Position numbers and translations under genes: made by a program. The notes under the pieces were generated by a model. That model did no database searches and was not told where the DNA came from. It saw only the letters and a program-made list of their open reading frames with translations. 64,000 nt of DNA from Pullichristensenella excrementipullorum (GTDB taxonomy: Bacteria > Bacillota > Clostridia > Christensenellales > Aristaeellaceae), in contig DVOU01000025.1 in assembly GCA_018713365.1 (NCBI GenBank), positions 1 through 64,000 of the forward strand, given 5' to 3'. Positions 33,930-41,934 of the stretch are shown here, piece after piece; positions within the stretch are counted from its first letter, which is position 1; each line of letters begins with the position of its first letter.

Positions 33930-34409
33930 ATGAAAACGATCGTATCGGCCATGCTTCTGATGGCGCTGCTTTTGTCTGTATGCGCCTGTGCCGAGGGCGT
34001 GCCGTCCATCTCCGACGAGCTGTTCGCCGCAGCCAAGGAAGCGCTCGGCCTGCTCTCCTACGGGGAATACGCGCGCGTTTCGGAGGTATTGCCCTTCTCC
34101 GGCGGCGCACCCAGCGCGGAGGAATGGCAGAAATTTGCCGAGAGCTTTGCGACGCTAAGCTCCGGCACGGTGCAACGCGAGGTGTCCGTGGCCTACTGGC
34201 AGGGTTCCTGCTGGTATCTGGCCGTGCCGGTCTCCGAGCCGGACCGGGACAGCGTGGAGGCGCTCATGCTGCGCTCTGACGACGGGACGGCCTTCTCCGG
34301 CTACAAATTGAGCAACTGGGGCGAGGTCAAGAGCGGCTATCAGGCCAGCGACTATGTGATCTGGAACGAGGAATACGTGGCCGGTACGCCGGTCATCATC
34401 GCCGACTGA
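33930..34409 (+). CDS. Small secreted protein of unknown function (159 aa)
   Basis: The product has a signal sequence (MKTIVSAMLLMALLLSVCACAEG). The LSVC stretch could act as a lipobox, which would make it a lipoprotein, though cleavage after ACA is also possible. The mature part is acidic, with two Trp-containing beta-like segments (VAYWQGSCWYLAVPV; NWGEVKSGYQASDYVIW). The start at 33930 is placed by GGAGG 8 nt upstream. It is the last gene of the comEC-holA operon. Confidence 0.65.
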   Translation: MKTIVSAMLLMALLLSVCACAEGVPSISDELFAAAKEALGLLSYGEYARVSEVLPFSGGAPSAEEWQKFAESFATLSSGTVQREVSVAYWQGSCWYLAVPVSEPDRDSVEALMLRSDDGTAFSGYKLSNWGEVKSGYQASDYVIWNEEYVAGTPVIIAD

Positions 34410-34411
34410 CG

Positions 34412-34442
34412 AAAGCGCCGGGAAAATAGCTCCCGGCGCTTT
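34412..34442. terminator. Bidirectional terminator 1 between holA operon and trxB
   Basis: A perfect 12-bp stem (34412-34423 with 34431-34442) with A residues before it and T residues after it, immediately after the plus-strand operon. Confidence 0.8.
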
Positions 34443-34457
34443 CTTTGCGGATATGCC

Positions 34458-34504
34458 AAGACCGCCCGTGAGGCGCGCTGCGTGCGGCCTTCGCGGGCGG
34501 TCTT
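34458..34504 (+). terminator. Second hairpin between holA operon and trxB
   Basis: An 11-bp stem (34458-34468 with 34494-34504) with a GC-rich 25-nt loop and a four-T end on the plus strand. It backs up the first terminator and separates the convergent genes. Confidence 0.6.
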
Positions 34505-34515
34505 TTGCGGCTGTT

Positions 34516-35412
34516 TCAGGCGTTGGCGCTTTCTTCGAGGTAAACGCCGGCCATGTAGGCGGCCGTCGCGCCGTCGCCAACGGCGGTAGAGACCTGTCTG
34601 AGCGGCTTTTTGCGGCAGTCCCCCGCCGCGAACACGCCGGGGATGGCGGTGGCGGTATCCTCGCCGGCGAGGATGTAGCCGCCCGCGTCGAGGGAGAGCT
34701 GATTTTCCACCAGCTTCGTCTGCGGCTCGACGCCCACGGCGACGAACACGCCGTCCACCGCCAGCGCACTGTCGCCCGAAAGGCGCAGAAGCAGGCCGGA
34801 TCCGGCGCGCTCGATGGCCGAAACGGTGGTGGTGAGCAGCATCTCCACATTTTCATTGGCACGGAGCTTTTCCACCTGCGCGCCCATCGCCCGCAGGCGG
34901 TCGCGGCGGTGGATGAGGGTGACGTGGGCAAAGCGGGAGAGATAGAGCGCATCCTCCACCGCCGTATCGCCGCCGCCGATGACGGCCACGCGCTTGCCGC
35001 GGTAGAAAGCGCCGTCGCAGGTGGCGCAGTAGCTGACGCCGCGGCCGATGTTTTCCAGTTCCCCGGGAACGCCAAGTTTGCGCGGCGTGGCGCCGAGGGC
35101 GAGAATGAGCGCGCGGGCCTCAAGTTCGCCGCCATCCAGCGTCAAGCGCTTGTTTTCCATGTCGATCGCGCGCACCTCGGCGTACTCCGTTTCCATGCCG
35201 AAGCGGGCCGCCTGATCGGCAAAAGCCATCATCAATTCCGGGCCGCCCACGCCCTCGGGAAAGCCGGGATAGTTTTCCAGACGGTCGGTGGTGGCCGCCT
35301 GTCCGCCTGGCAGACCGCGCTCGATGAGTACCGTCTTCCAGCCGGCGCGCGCGGTGTACATGCCCGCGGTCAGCCCCGCCGGGCCGCCGCCGATGATCGC
35401 AACGTCGTACAT
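34516..35412 (-). CDS. trxB: Thioredoxin reductase
   Basis: A flavoprotein of 298 aa reducing thioredoxin with NADPH. The FAD-binding GGGPAGLTAGMYTARAG starts the protein. The redox-active CATC lies near residue 132 (VSYCATCDGAF), the NADPH motif is GGGDTAVEDALYL, and GVFAAGDCR near the C-terminus binds FAD. Length is close to the usual ~310 aa. It is the last gene of the ybaB-recR-trxB run. Confidence 0.9.
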   Translation of the reverse strand: MYDVAIIGGGPAGLTAGMYTARAGWKTVLIERGLPGGQAATTDRLENYPGFPEGVGGPELMMAFADQAARFGMETEYAEVRAIDMENKRLTLDGGELEARALILALGATPRKLGVPGELENIGRGVSYCATCDGAFYRGKRVAVIGGGDTAVEDALYLSRFAHVTLIHRRDRLRAMGAQVEKLRANENVEMLLTTTVSAIERAGSGLLLRLSGDSALAVDGVFVAVGVEPQTKLVENQLSLDAGGYILAGEDTATAIPGVFAAGDCRKKPLRQVSTAVGDGATAAYMAGVYLEESANA

Positions 35413-35445
35413 ACGCTTTCCTCCCCCATGCGCCTCCGGGCGCGT

Positions 35446-36042
35446 TTACAGCTCCCGCCGCCCCTGAAAGGCGCGGGAGAGCGTCACTTCGTCGGTATAT
35501 TCCAGTTCGCCGCCCACCGGCACGCCGTGGGCGATGCGCGTCACCCGGATGCCCATGGGCTTGATCAGGCGCGAGATGTAGGCCGCCGTGGCTTCGCCCT
35601 CCACATCCGGGTTGGTGGCCAGCACGACCTCCTGGATCTCGCCCTCGGCAAGGCGCGAGAGCAGCTCGCGGATGCGTATGTCGTCCGGCCCCACACCGTC
35701 CATGGGCGAGATGACCCCGTGGAGCACGTGGTAAAGGCCGTTGTAGTCGCGCATGCGTTCAAAGGCGTTGACATCGCGCGGGTCGCGCACGACGCAGACG
35801 ATGTCCCGCCGCCGCGAGGCGTCCGAGCAGATGGGACACTTTTCCCCGTCGGTATAGTTGCCGCACACGGGGCAGAGGTGAACTTTTTTCTTGCCCTCAA
35901 AGATGGCCACCGCCAACTCGCGCACGCGCTCCTCATCCATGCCGACGATGTGATAGGCGAGCCGCTGCGCGGTCTTGCGCCCGATGCCGGGGAGCTTGGA
36001 GAGCTGGTTGGTCAGTTTGGCGATGGCCTCGACCTCCGCCAT
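35446..36042 (-). CDS. recR: Recombination mediator RecR
   Basis: A 198-aa protein acting with RecF/RecO in gap repair. It has a helix-hairpin-helix (KLPGIGRKTAQRLAYHI), a four-Cys zinc finger (CPVCGNYTDGEKCPIC), and a Toprim domain (DIVCVVRDPRDVNAFE... to EVVLATNPDVEGEATA). It follows ybaB by three bases, as is normal in Bacillota. Confidence 0.95.
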   Translation of the reverse strand: MAEVEAIAKLTNQLSKLPGIGRKTAQRLAYHIVGMDEERVRELAVAIFEGKKKVHLCPVCGNYTDGEKCPICSDASRRRDIVCVVRDPRDVNAFERMRDYNGLYHVLHGVISPMDGVGPDDIRIRELLSRLAEGEIQEVVLATNPDVEGEATAAYISRLIKPMGIRVTRIAHGVPVGGELEYTDEVTLSRAFQGRREL

Positions 36043-36045
36043 GGA

Positions 36046-36390
36046 TCAGAACAGGCCGGGCATGCCCATGCCGCCGGTCAGTTTGCCCATCTCGCGCTCG
36101 GCGGTGTCCGCCGCGGTGCGCAGGGCCTCGTTGACGGCCGCCATCACCATGTCCTCGAGCATCTCCACATCGTCGGGATCGACGGCCTCAGGCTTGATGG
36201 TGAGGTCGAGCAGCTCGCGCTTGCCGTTGACCTTGGCCGTGACCATGCCGCCGCCGGACGTGGCCTCAAATTCGCGCGCGTCCAGTTCTTCCTGCGCCTT
36301 GGCCATCTGCTGCTGGAGCTTCTGCGCCTGCCGGGCCAGCTGCTGCATGTTCGCGCCGCCCATCATGCCGGGAAATCCGCCTCTTGCCAT
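36046..36390 (-). CDS. YbaB/EbfC nucleoid-associated protein
   Basis: A 114-aa DNA-binding protein of the YbaB/EbfC family: MARGGFPGMMGGANMQQLA, a coiled-coil KLQQQMAKAQEEL, and the VNGKRELLDLTIKPEAV beta region. The start at 36390 is placed by GGAGGAT upstream. The usual dnaX neighbour is absent here, and the gene has its own promoter. Confidence 0.9.
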   Translation of the reverse strand: MARGGFPGMMGGANMQQLARQAQKLQQQMAKAQEELDAREFEATSGGGMVTAKVNGKRELLDLTIKPEAVDPDDVEMLEDMVMAAVNEALRTAADTAEREMGKLTGGMGMPGLF

Positions 36391-36425
36391 GGAAATATCC
36401 TCCTCCAAAACGTTTCTGCTGGTCT

Positions 36426-36454
36426 ATTATAGCAATTTCCCGCGGAGAATGCAA
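36426..36454 (-). promoter_or_regulatory. Promoter of ybaB-recR-trxB
   Basis: Minus strand TTGCAT (36449-36454), 17-nt spacer and TATAAT (36426-36431), about 35 nt before ybaB. Confidence 0.7.
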
Positions 36455-36472
36455 TAATTCACGCGCTTTTCG

Positions 36473-36501
36473 TTGACATTGACGGCGCATTTTGCTATAA
36501 T
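36473..36501 (+). promoter_or_regulatory. Promoter of the alaS T-box transcript
   Basis: TTGACA (36473-36478), 17-nt spacer and TATAAT (36496-36501), a full consensus promoter, divergent from the ybaB promoter. Confidence 0.85.
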
Positions 36502-36507
36502 CACCCT

Positions 36508-36760
36508 TGCAAACATGGATGGCCAAGAGGAAAAAGTTCGCGCCGTGGCTCAAGAGAGCGGATGTTCGGTGAAAATCCGCGCCGGAAGCGTGAACGTGCC
36601 GCCTCGGGCGCGCAAGCGCCGGCTCCGCGCAGGAAATGGCGCGGCGGTCTGCCCCCGTTACCGGGCGCGAGTGGGTCTTCCCCGCGAAGGCCAATCAGGG
36701 TGGTACCGCGAAACGCGCCTTTTCGTCCTTGAACGCGAAAGGCGCTTCATTTTTGGGAAT
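36508..36760 (+). promoter_or_regulatory. T-box riboswitch (tRNA-Ala sensing) of alaS
   Basis: A ~260-nt leader. The antiterminator T-box sequence (AGGGTGGTACCGCG) lies at about 36699-36712. A terminator hairpin follows (stem around 36714-36752, GCGCCTTTTCG paired with CGAAAGGCGC) and ends in T residues. The 5' part forms a long stem I with purine-rich internal loops. Location directly before alaS makes uncharged tRNA-Ala the ligand. A GCC triplet near 36599 is a possible specifier but I cannot fix the loop by eye. Confidence 0.9.
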
Positions 36761-36776
36761 ATGGAGGAAGGTCAGC

Positions 36777-38798
36777 ATGAACGTCAACATCAAAAGCTCC
36801 AACGACCTGCGCAGCCTGTTTTTGAAGTTCTTTCAGCAGAAGAACCACGCCGTCATCCCCAGCGCTTCGCTGATCCCGGAAAACGACCCCACGGTTTTGT
36901 TCACCACCGCCGGCATGCACCCGCTGGTGCCCTATCTTCTGGGCGCGAAGCACCCCATGGGCACGCGGCTGACGGATGTGCAGAAGTGCATCCGCACCGG
37001 CGACATCGACGACGTGGGCGACCCCAGCCACCTCACCTTCTTTGAGATGCTGGGCAACTGGTCGCTGGGCGATTACTTCAAGAAGGAAGCCATTTCCTGG
37101 AGCTGGGAGTTTTTGACCAGCCCGGAATGGCTCGGCATCGACAAGGACCGCCTCGCCTTCTCCGTGTTCGCCGGCAACGAGGACTGCCCGCGCGACGAGG
37201 AGGCAGCCAACCTGTGGCGCGAGATGGGCGTCAAGGACGACCACATCTTCTACCTGCCCAAGGAGAACAACTGGTGGGGCCCCGCCGGCCTGACCGGCCC
37301 CTGCGGCCCGGACACGGAGATGTTCATCATCACCGACAAGGAGCCCTGCGGCCCGGATTGCTCCCCCGCCTGCTCCTGCGGGCGCTATCTGGAGATCTGG
37401 AACGACGTGTTCATGCAGTACGACAAGCAGGCCGACGGCTCCTTCAAGCCCCTGAAGCAGAAGAACGTCGATACCGGCATGGGCCTGGAGCGCACCTACT
37501 GCGTGCTGATGGGCGCGAAGTCCGTCTACGAGACCGACATCTTCGCCGGCATCCTCGCCAGGATCGGCGAGTTGAGCGGCAAGACCTACGGCGAAAATGA
37601 AGAAGTGACCAAGTCCTTCCGCATCATCGCCGACCACATGCGCACCGCCACCTTCATCATCGGCGACGACCGCGGCGTGACCCCCTCCAACGTCGACCAG
37701 GGCTACGTGCTGCGCCGCCTCATCCGCCGCGCCGTGCGCCACGGCATGCAGATCGGCATGCCCGAAGGCTCCACGCCGCAGATCGCCAAGGTCATCATCG
37801 ACCAGTATGGCGACGTATACCCCGAGCTGCGACGCAACGAGGCGCACATCCTCGAACAGCTCAAGCTGGAGGAAGACCGCTTCCAGCGCACGCTGAAGAA
37901 GGGCACCAGCGAGTTTGAAAAGGTCTTTGGCAACGTCAAGCGCGCCACCGACGCCTTTAACGCGCTGGAGGCAAAGTTCCGCGAAGCCTTTGAGGGCGAA
38001 GAGGGCAGGAAGCTGGCCGAAGCCATGCAGGTGGCGCAGAACGTCGGCTCCACGCTGCGCCCGACACCGGAGATGGTCGAGATCATCGAAAACGTCAAGA
38101 AGTTCCGCGAGGCGCTGGAGACCATCCGCGACTTCGGCGAGAAGATGAAGAAGTACGCCGGTTCCTTCGGCACCATCGACGGCCGCAGCGCCTTCAAGCT
38201 CTACGACACCTACGGCTTCCCCATCGAACTGACGATGGAGATGGCGCACGAAAAGGGCATCGAGGTGGACGAGAAGGGCTTTGAGGAGCGCTTCAAGCAG
38301 CATCAGGCCACCAGCCACGCCGGCGCGGAGCAGCGCTTCAAGGGCGGTCTGGCCGACAACACCGAGGAGACGGCCAAATTGCACACCGCCACCCACCTTC
38401 TGCACGCGGCGCTGCGCAAGGTACTGGGCAACGAGGTGGCGCAGAAGGGCTCCAACATCACCGCCGAGCGCCTGCGCTTCGACTTCTCCTTCGGCCGCAA
38501 GATGACGCCGGAAGAGCTTGCCGAGGTGGAGCGCCTGGTCAACGAGGCCATTCAAGCCAACGTGCCCGTCACCTGCGAGGAGATGACTGTGGACGAGGCC
38601 AAGGCGCAGGGCGCCATCGGCCTGTTTACCTCCAAGTACGGCGAGCGCGTCAAGGTCTACACCATGGGCAACTTCTCCAAGGAGATCTGCGGCGGCCCGC
38701 ACGCCAGCAACACCGGCGATCTCAAGTCCTTCAAGATCAAGAAGGAAGAGAGTTCCTCCGCCGGCGTACGCCGCATCAAGGCGGTCATCGGACAGTAA
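36777..38798 (+). CDS. alaS: Alanyl-tRNA synthetase, compact form lacking the C-Ala domain
   Basis: Charges tRNA-Ala. The 673-aa protein has the class II catalytic core (PTVLFTTAGMHPLVPYL, DVGDPSHLTFFEMLGNWSLGDYF, NVDTGMGLERT), the tRNA-binding region, and the editing domain with HTATHLLHAAL and CGGPHASNTG zinc ligands. It ends right after the SAD domain, so the C-terminal oligomerisation/C-Ala domain of typical ~870-aa enzymes is missing. Other oddities are a Cys cluster (CGPDCSPACSC) next to the active site and a ~60-residue charged insertion near residues 395-465. The start at 36777 has GGAGGAAGG upstream. Confidence 0.9.
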   Translation: MNVNIKSSNDLRSLFLKFFQQKNHAVIPSASLIPENDPTVLFTTAGMHPLVPYLLGAKHPMGTRLTDVQKCIRTGDIDDVGDPSHLTFFEMLGNWSLGDYFKKEAISWSWEFLTSPEWLGIDKDRLAFSVFAGNEDCPRDEEAANLWREMGVKDDHIFYLPKENNWWGPAGLTGPCGPDTEMFIITDKEPCGPDCSPACSCGRYLEIWNDVFMQYDKQADGSFKPLKQKNVDTGMGLERTYCVLMGAKSVYETDIFAGILARIGELSGKTYGENEEVTKSFRIIADHMRTATFIIGDDRGVTPSNVDQGYVLRRLIRRAVRHGMQIGMPEGSTPQIAKVIIDQYGDVYPELRRNEAHILEQLKLEEDRFQRTLKKGTSEFEKVFGNVKRATDAFNALEAKFREAFEGEEGRKLAEAMQVAQNVGSTLRPTPEMVEIIENVKKFREALETIRDFGEKMKKYAGSFGTIDGRSAFKLYDTYGFPIELTMEMAHEKGIEVDEKGFEERFKQHQATSHAGAEQRFKGGLADNTEETAKLHTATHLLHAALRKVLGNEVAQKGSNITAERLRFDFSFGRKMTPEELAEVERLVNEAIQANVPVTCEEMTVDEAKAQGAIGLFTSKYGERVKVYTMGNFSKEICGGPHASNTGDLKSFKIKKEESSSAGVRRIKAVIGQ

Positions 38799-38812
38799 CG
38801 GTATTTTCGCTC

Positions 38813-38840
38813 GCCCCGCACGCACGCGGGGCGGGCTTTT
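38813..38840 (+). terminator. Terminator after alaS
   Basis: A short GC stem (38813-38819 with 38826-38832) followed by GGGC and four T residues. It lies in the 58-nt gap before the next gene, which may therefore depend partly on read-through. Confidence 0.55.
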
Positions 38841-38856
38841 ATGGGAGGAAAAGACA

Positions 38857-40221
38857 ATGGCGAAATTTTCCGCGATGAGCCTTGCTGAACTGACCCGGCC
38901 CGAGGGATACGACTGCGCCTGCGGCAAGCATCACGCCGTGGATCTGCCCTGGATACGCATCGGGCGCGGCGCGCTCAACGCGCTTCCCGAGGCGCTCAAA
39001 GCTGTGGACGCCCATCACCCCTTCGTGGTCTGCGACGACAACACCTACCGCGCCGCGGGCGCGCGCGTGGAAGAGGTGCTGAAAGGGGCGGGCGTGCCCT
39101 TCCAAACCTACATCGTTCCCTGCCGGCACGACCGCATCGCCCCCTCGGAGTGGGAACTTGGCTCGATGATGATGCACTTCGACCCTGCCTGCGATTTCAT
39201 CCTCGGCGTCGGCTCCGGCGTGATCAACGACTTGAGCAAGGTGTTCGCCCACGCCACGGGCCGCAAGAGCGGCATCGTCGGCACCGCGCCTTCCATGGAC
39301 GGCTTTGCCTCCAACTCCGCCTCCATGGAGGTCAACAACGTCAAGTCCACGCTCTACAACGCCTCCCCCGCCTTCATCCTGCTGGATACGCAGATCCTCG
39401 CGCAGGCCCCAGAGCGCATGCTCTGGGCGGGGCTGGGCGATATGGCGGCCAAGTACTGCTCCGTGTGCGAATGGCGCATCGCCAACATCGTCATCGGCGA
39501 ATACTACTGCGAAGAAGTAGCGGACATGATGCGCGTGTCGCTGAAAAAGATCATGGCCGCCGCGCCGCGGCTGATGAGCCGCGACCCCGACGCCGTACAG
39601 CCCATTGCCGAAGGGCTGGTGACGGCAGGATTGGCCATGGCTTACGCGCAGGTCTCGCGCCCGGCTTCCGGGTTGGAACACTACTTCTCCCACGTATGGG
39701 AAATGCAGGCGCTGGAGCGCGGCGTGCCTTACGACCTGCACGGCATACAGGTGGGCGTGGGCACGATGCTGACCTTCCAGGTGCTTGCCTGGCTTAGGCA
39801 GATTAAGCCCGACCGCGCGCGCGCGGAAAAGCACATGCGCGAGTTTGACGAGGGCGCGTGGGCGGAGAACATCCGCCGCATCTTTGGCAAGACCGCCGAT
39901 GAGATATTGCGCGCGGAGAAGAAGTTCCGCAAAAACGACCCCGCCGCCCACCAGAAGCGGCTCGACACCATCCTCTCCCATTGGGACGAGATCATGCGCG
40001 CCATCGACGAGGAGATGCCCTCGCTGGACGAGCTGCGCGCCGTGCTTGAGCCGACCGGCATGCCGCTGACCCCGGCGGACATCGGCATTTCCGCGCAGGA
40101 CGTGGCCGACGCCTTCGTCGGTTCGCGCGACATCCGCGACAAGTACCTGTGCAGCTCGCTTCTGTGGGATCTCGGCCTCATGGATGAGTTCGCGCAGCGG
40201 CTCAAGGACGCGCAGGCGTAA
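38857..40221 (+). CDS. sn-Glycerol-1-phosphate dehydrogenase (AraM/EgsA family)
   Basis: A 454-aa iron-containing-alcohol-dehydrogenase-fold enzyme reducing DHAP to sn-glycerol-1-phosphate. Visible motifs are FVVCDDNTYRAAG, FILGVGSGVINDLSKVFAHATG, GTAPSMDGFASNSASM and the metal-binding His pairs in GLEHYFSHVWEM and LHGIQVGVGTM. AraM in Bacillus supplies an archaeal-type glycerol phosphate for heptaprenylglyceryl lipid. A similar role is inferred here. It starts at 38857 with a GAGGAAAA site. Confidence 0.85.
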   Translation: MAKFSAMSLAELTRPEGYDCACGKHHAVDLPWIRIGRGALNALPEALKAVDAHHPFVVCDDNTYRAAGARVEEVLKGAGVPFQTYIVPCRHDRIAPSEWELGSMMMHFDPACDFILGVGSGVINDLSKVFAHATGRKSGIVGTAPSMDGFASNSASMEVNNVKSTLYNASPAFILLDTQILAQAPERMLWAGLGDMAAKYCSVCEWRIANIVIGEYYCEEVADMMRVSLKKIMAAAPRLMSRDPDAVQPIAEGLVTAGLAMAYAQVSRPASGLEHYFSHVWEMQALERGVPYDLHGIQVGVGTMLTFQVLAWLRQIKPDRARAEKHMREFDEGAWAENIRRIFGKTADEILRAEKKFRKNDPAAHQKRLDTILSHWDEIMRAIDEEMPSLDELRAVLEPTGMPLTPADIGISAQDVADAFVGSRDIRDKYLCSSLLWDLGLMDEFAQRLKDAQA

Positions 40222-40256
40222 GCGCCTCCGCCCTACGGCGCGGCATTTATGCAAAA

Positions 40257-40286
40257 CGCCCCATCCCCCGCAAAGGGAATGGGGCG
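40257..40286. terminator. Bidirectional terminator between convergent genes
   Basis: An 8-bp stem (40257-40264 with 40279-40286), with T-runs on both sides (GGTTTTT on plus, GTTTTG on minus), between the G1P dehydrogenase gene and the anchored protein gene. Confidence 0.75.
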
Positions 40287-40301
40287 CTGGTTTTTGGAGG
40301 C

Positions 40302-41312
40302 TTATTCCGCTTCCACAGCGGGGTCGATGGCCTGCATGGCCTCTTCGAGGTAACTGAGCAGCTCGTCCTCCGTGAGGTAGAGGCCCTCGGTGTAGGTGGC
40401 AAGGCCCTCGGCGTCCACGGGAGTCTCGGTGGTGCCATTGACGTAGATGTGGATGGTGACGCAGTAGTCCTTGGTGAGCTTGGAAGTCACATAGGCGGAG
40501 AACGCCTGCTGGCAATCGTAGCGCTCCAGCGCAGCTTCCGTCTCCTCCTCGGCCGTCTCCGCGTCGGCGGTGGTCTCGTCGGCAGCGGCTTCGTCCGTGG
40601 TGGTATCGTCCGTGGCGGTCGCGTCGGCGGTATCGTCCGTGGCCGTCTCGTCCGTGGCGGTCTCGGCGGCGGTATCGTTCGTGGCCGTCTCGTCCGTGGC
40701 GGTATCGGTGGCTGCGGTATCGTCCGTGGCCGTCTCGTCCGTGGTCGTCTCGTCCGTGGTCGTCTCGTCCGTGGTCTCATCGGCGACGATGTACTCGGCG
40801 GTGCTGATCAAATAGGCGACGTCGCGGCCGTCCAGTTCGAGGCTGCCCTGCGTGTCGATGGGGCGGCCGTTCATAGCGTAGTTGTACACGCTTCTCGCAA
40901 TCAGTTCATCCGGCGGGTACGAACCGCTGGAGATGCGGATATAGTCGATGGGGGAAGTTTCATCTTCTGGCGTATAGACAAAGGTGGCGAGGTTGGCGTT
41001 GGCGGAGTTTTCCTCGCGCTCGCGCGTGTAGCCCTCGAGTTCGCCGACCTCGGCGACCTTGAAGTACTTGGTCTCATCGCCGATATGATCCTGCACGATG
41101 ACGCTGTTGTCAAAGTTCTCCGTCTGCACGGCGCCGTCGACCACGTCGAGGGAGCCGTCGTCGTAGAGGAGGTTGAACAGAAGGATGGCCAGCGCGATGA
41201 CCGCGACGATCGCCACCAGGGCGATGATCTCTTTCTTGGTCAGAAACGGCTTTTTCTGCACCGTCTTGCGGTAGCCCTTGGAGCGGGCGGAGGTCTTGGC
41301 TTTCTTAGCCAT
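40302..41312 (-). CDS. Membrane-anchored extracellular protein with Thr/Asp/Glu repeat region
   Basis: I do not recognise the family. The 336-aa product has a basic cytoplasmic tail (about residues 1-26) and one TM helix (EIIALVAIVAVIALAILLFNLLY). An extracellular domain of about 130 residues is followed by a low-complexity acidic linker of about 80 residues built of TDET/TDDTA units (residues ~180-262), then a C-terminal domain of about 75 residues (CQQAFSAYVTSKLTKDYC). The linker is encoded by an imperfect 15-nt minisatellite. It has its own promoter at 41352. The repeats are likely to vary in length between strains. Confidence 0.7.
   Translation of the reverse strand: MAKKAKTSARSKGYRKTVQKKPFLTKKEIIALVAIVAVIALAILLFNLLYDDGSLDVVDGAVQTENFDNSVIVQDHIGDETKYFKVAEVGELEGYTREREENSANANLATFVYTPEDETSPIDYIRISSGSYPPDELIARSVYNYAMNGRPIDTQGSLELDGRDVAYLISTAEYIVADETTDETTTDETTTDETATDDTAATDTATDETATNDTAAETATDETATDDTADATATDDTTTDEAAADETTADAETAEEETEAALERYDCQQAFSAYVTSKLTKDYCVTIHIYVNGTTETPVDAEGLATYTEGLYLTEDELLSYLEEAMQAIDPAVEAE
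40540..40785 (-). repeat. 15-nt imperfect minisatellite within the anchored protein gene
   Basis: Tandem, imperfect copies of a TCGTCCGTGGCGGTC-like unit (plus strand) encode Thr-Asp-Glu-Thr-Ala-type pentapeptides. Units drift between TCC GTG GTC and TCC GTG GCG variants. The region stays in frame. Confidence 0.75.
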
Positions 41313-41351
41313 GGGGATCAGTCCTTTCCTGCTTTGTGCGGTTTGAAAATT

Positions 41352-41380
41352 ATTTTATCACACTTTTCCCCGTTTGTCCA
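41352..41380 (-). promoter_or_regulatory. Promoter of the anchored protein gene
   Basis: Minus strand TGGACA (41375-41380), 17-nt spacer and TAAAAT (41352-41357), about 35 nt before the start codon. Confidence 0.55.
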
Positions 41381-41408
41381 CACGAAAACAATTTTGCGCA
41401 TGAGAAAA

Positions 41409-41433
41409 CCGGCGCCCCATTCGGGACGCCGGC
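41409..41433 (-). terminator. Terminator of the zinc-ribbon gene
   Basis: A GC-rich hairpin (arms 41409-41418 and 41424-41433) followed on the minus strand by TTTTC, about 30 nt after the stop of the gene at 41466. Confidence 0.75.
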
Positions 41434-41465
41434 TTGCGTTCGCCCAAGCGACGCGGCGGCGCTTC

Positions 41466-41756
41466 TTAGAAGCGGCCCTGACGATGCGCCTCGAAGCAGG
41501 CACGGCAGTAGACCGGACGGTCTCCGCGCGGCTGGAAGGGCACCTGCGTGGGCTGGCCGCAGCCATCGCAGATCACATCGTACATCTGACGCTCGCCACG
41601 AGCGCCGCCATTGTTCTGGCGACGGGCGGCACGGCAGGCCGGGCAACGGCCGGGCTCGTTCTGGAAGCCCTTCTCGGCGTAGAACTGCTGCTCGGAAGCG
41701 GTGAACACGAACTCCGCGCCGCACTCACGGCAAACCAACGTCTTGTCCTCAAACAT
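41466..41756 (-). CDS. Double zinc-ribbon protein (96 aa)
   Basis: A small protein with two four-Cys zinc sites. The first is CRECGAEFVF ... GRCPACR and the second CDGCGQPTQVPFQPRGDRPVYCRACF. The pattern matches the bacterial CxxC-x(n)-CxxC zinc-ribbon family common in Bacillota and Chloroflexi. Its role is unknown, though nucleic-acid binding is likely. The start at 41756 has GGAGGG upstream. Its ~120-nt 5' leader contains an inverted repeat (CGATGAC arms near 41789-41822). Confidence 0.75.
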   Translation of the reverse strand: MFEDKTLVCRECGAEFVFTASEQQFYAEKGFQNEPGRCPACRAARRQNNGGARGERQMYDVICDGCGQPTQVPFQPRGDRPVYCRACFEAHRQGRF

Positions 41757-41877
41757 GGAAAAAACCCTCCTAATTGATGTGCCCATACGATGACCTGTCT
41801 TGATGCCGAGTCCTGTCATCGGTAGAGTCACCAACGGAGGGATACGGTTCTAAGAGCATTCTATCGGGGCTGGACGT

Positions 41878-41883
41878 ATTATA
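41878..41883 (-). promoter_or_regulatory. Extended -10 promoter of the zinc-ribbon gene
   Basis: TATAAT preceded by TGC on the minus strand (extended -10, TGnTATAAT). No good -35 is present. It gives a ~115-nt leader. Confidence 0.5.
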
Positions 41884-41934
41884 GCATAACACGCGCGGAA
41901 AGTACAGCCCTTTTCAAAATTTTTCACCGCAATT

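Noticed and set aside
36747..38927. A 726-codon minus-strand frame opposite alaS
   Set aside because: It is an antisense shadow of a clear AlaRS gene, with no recognisable domain.
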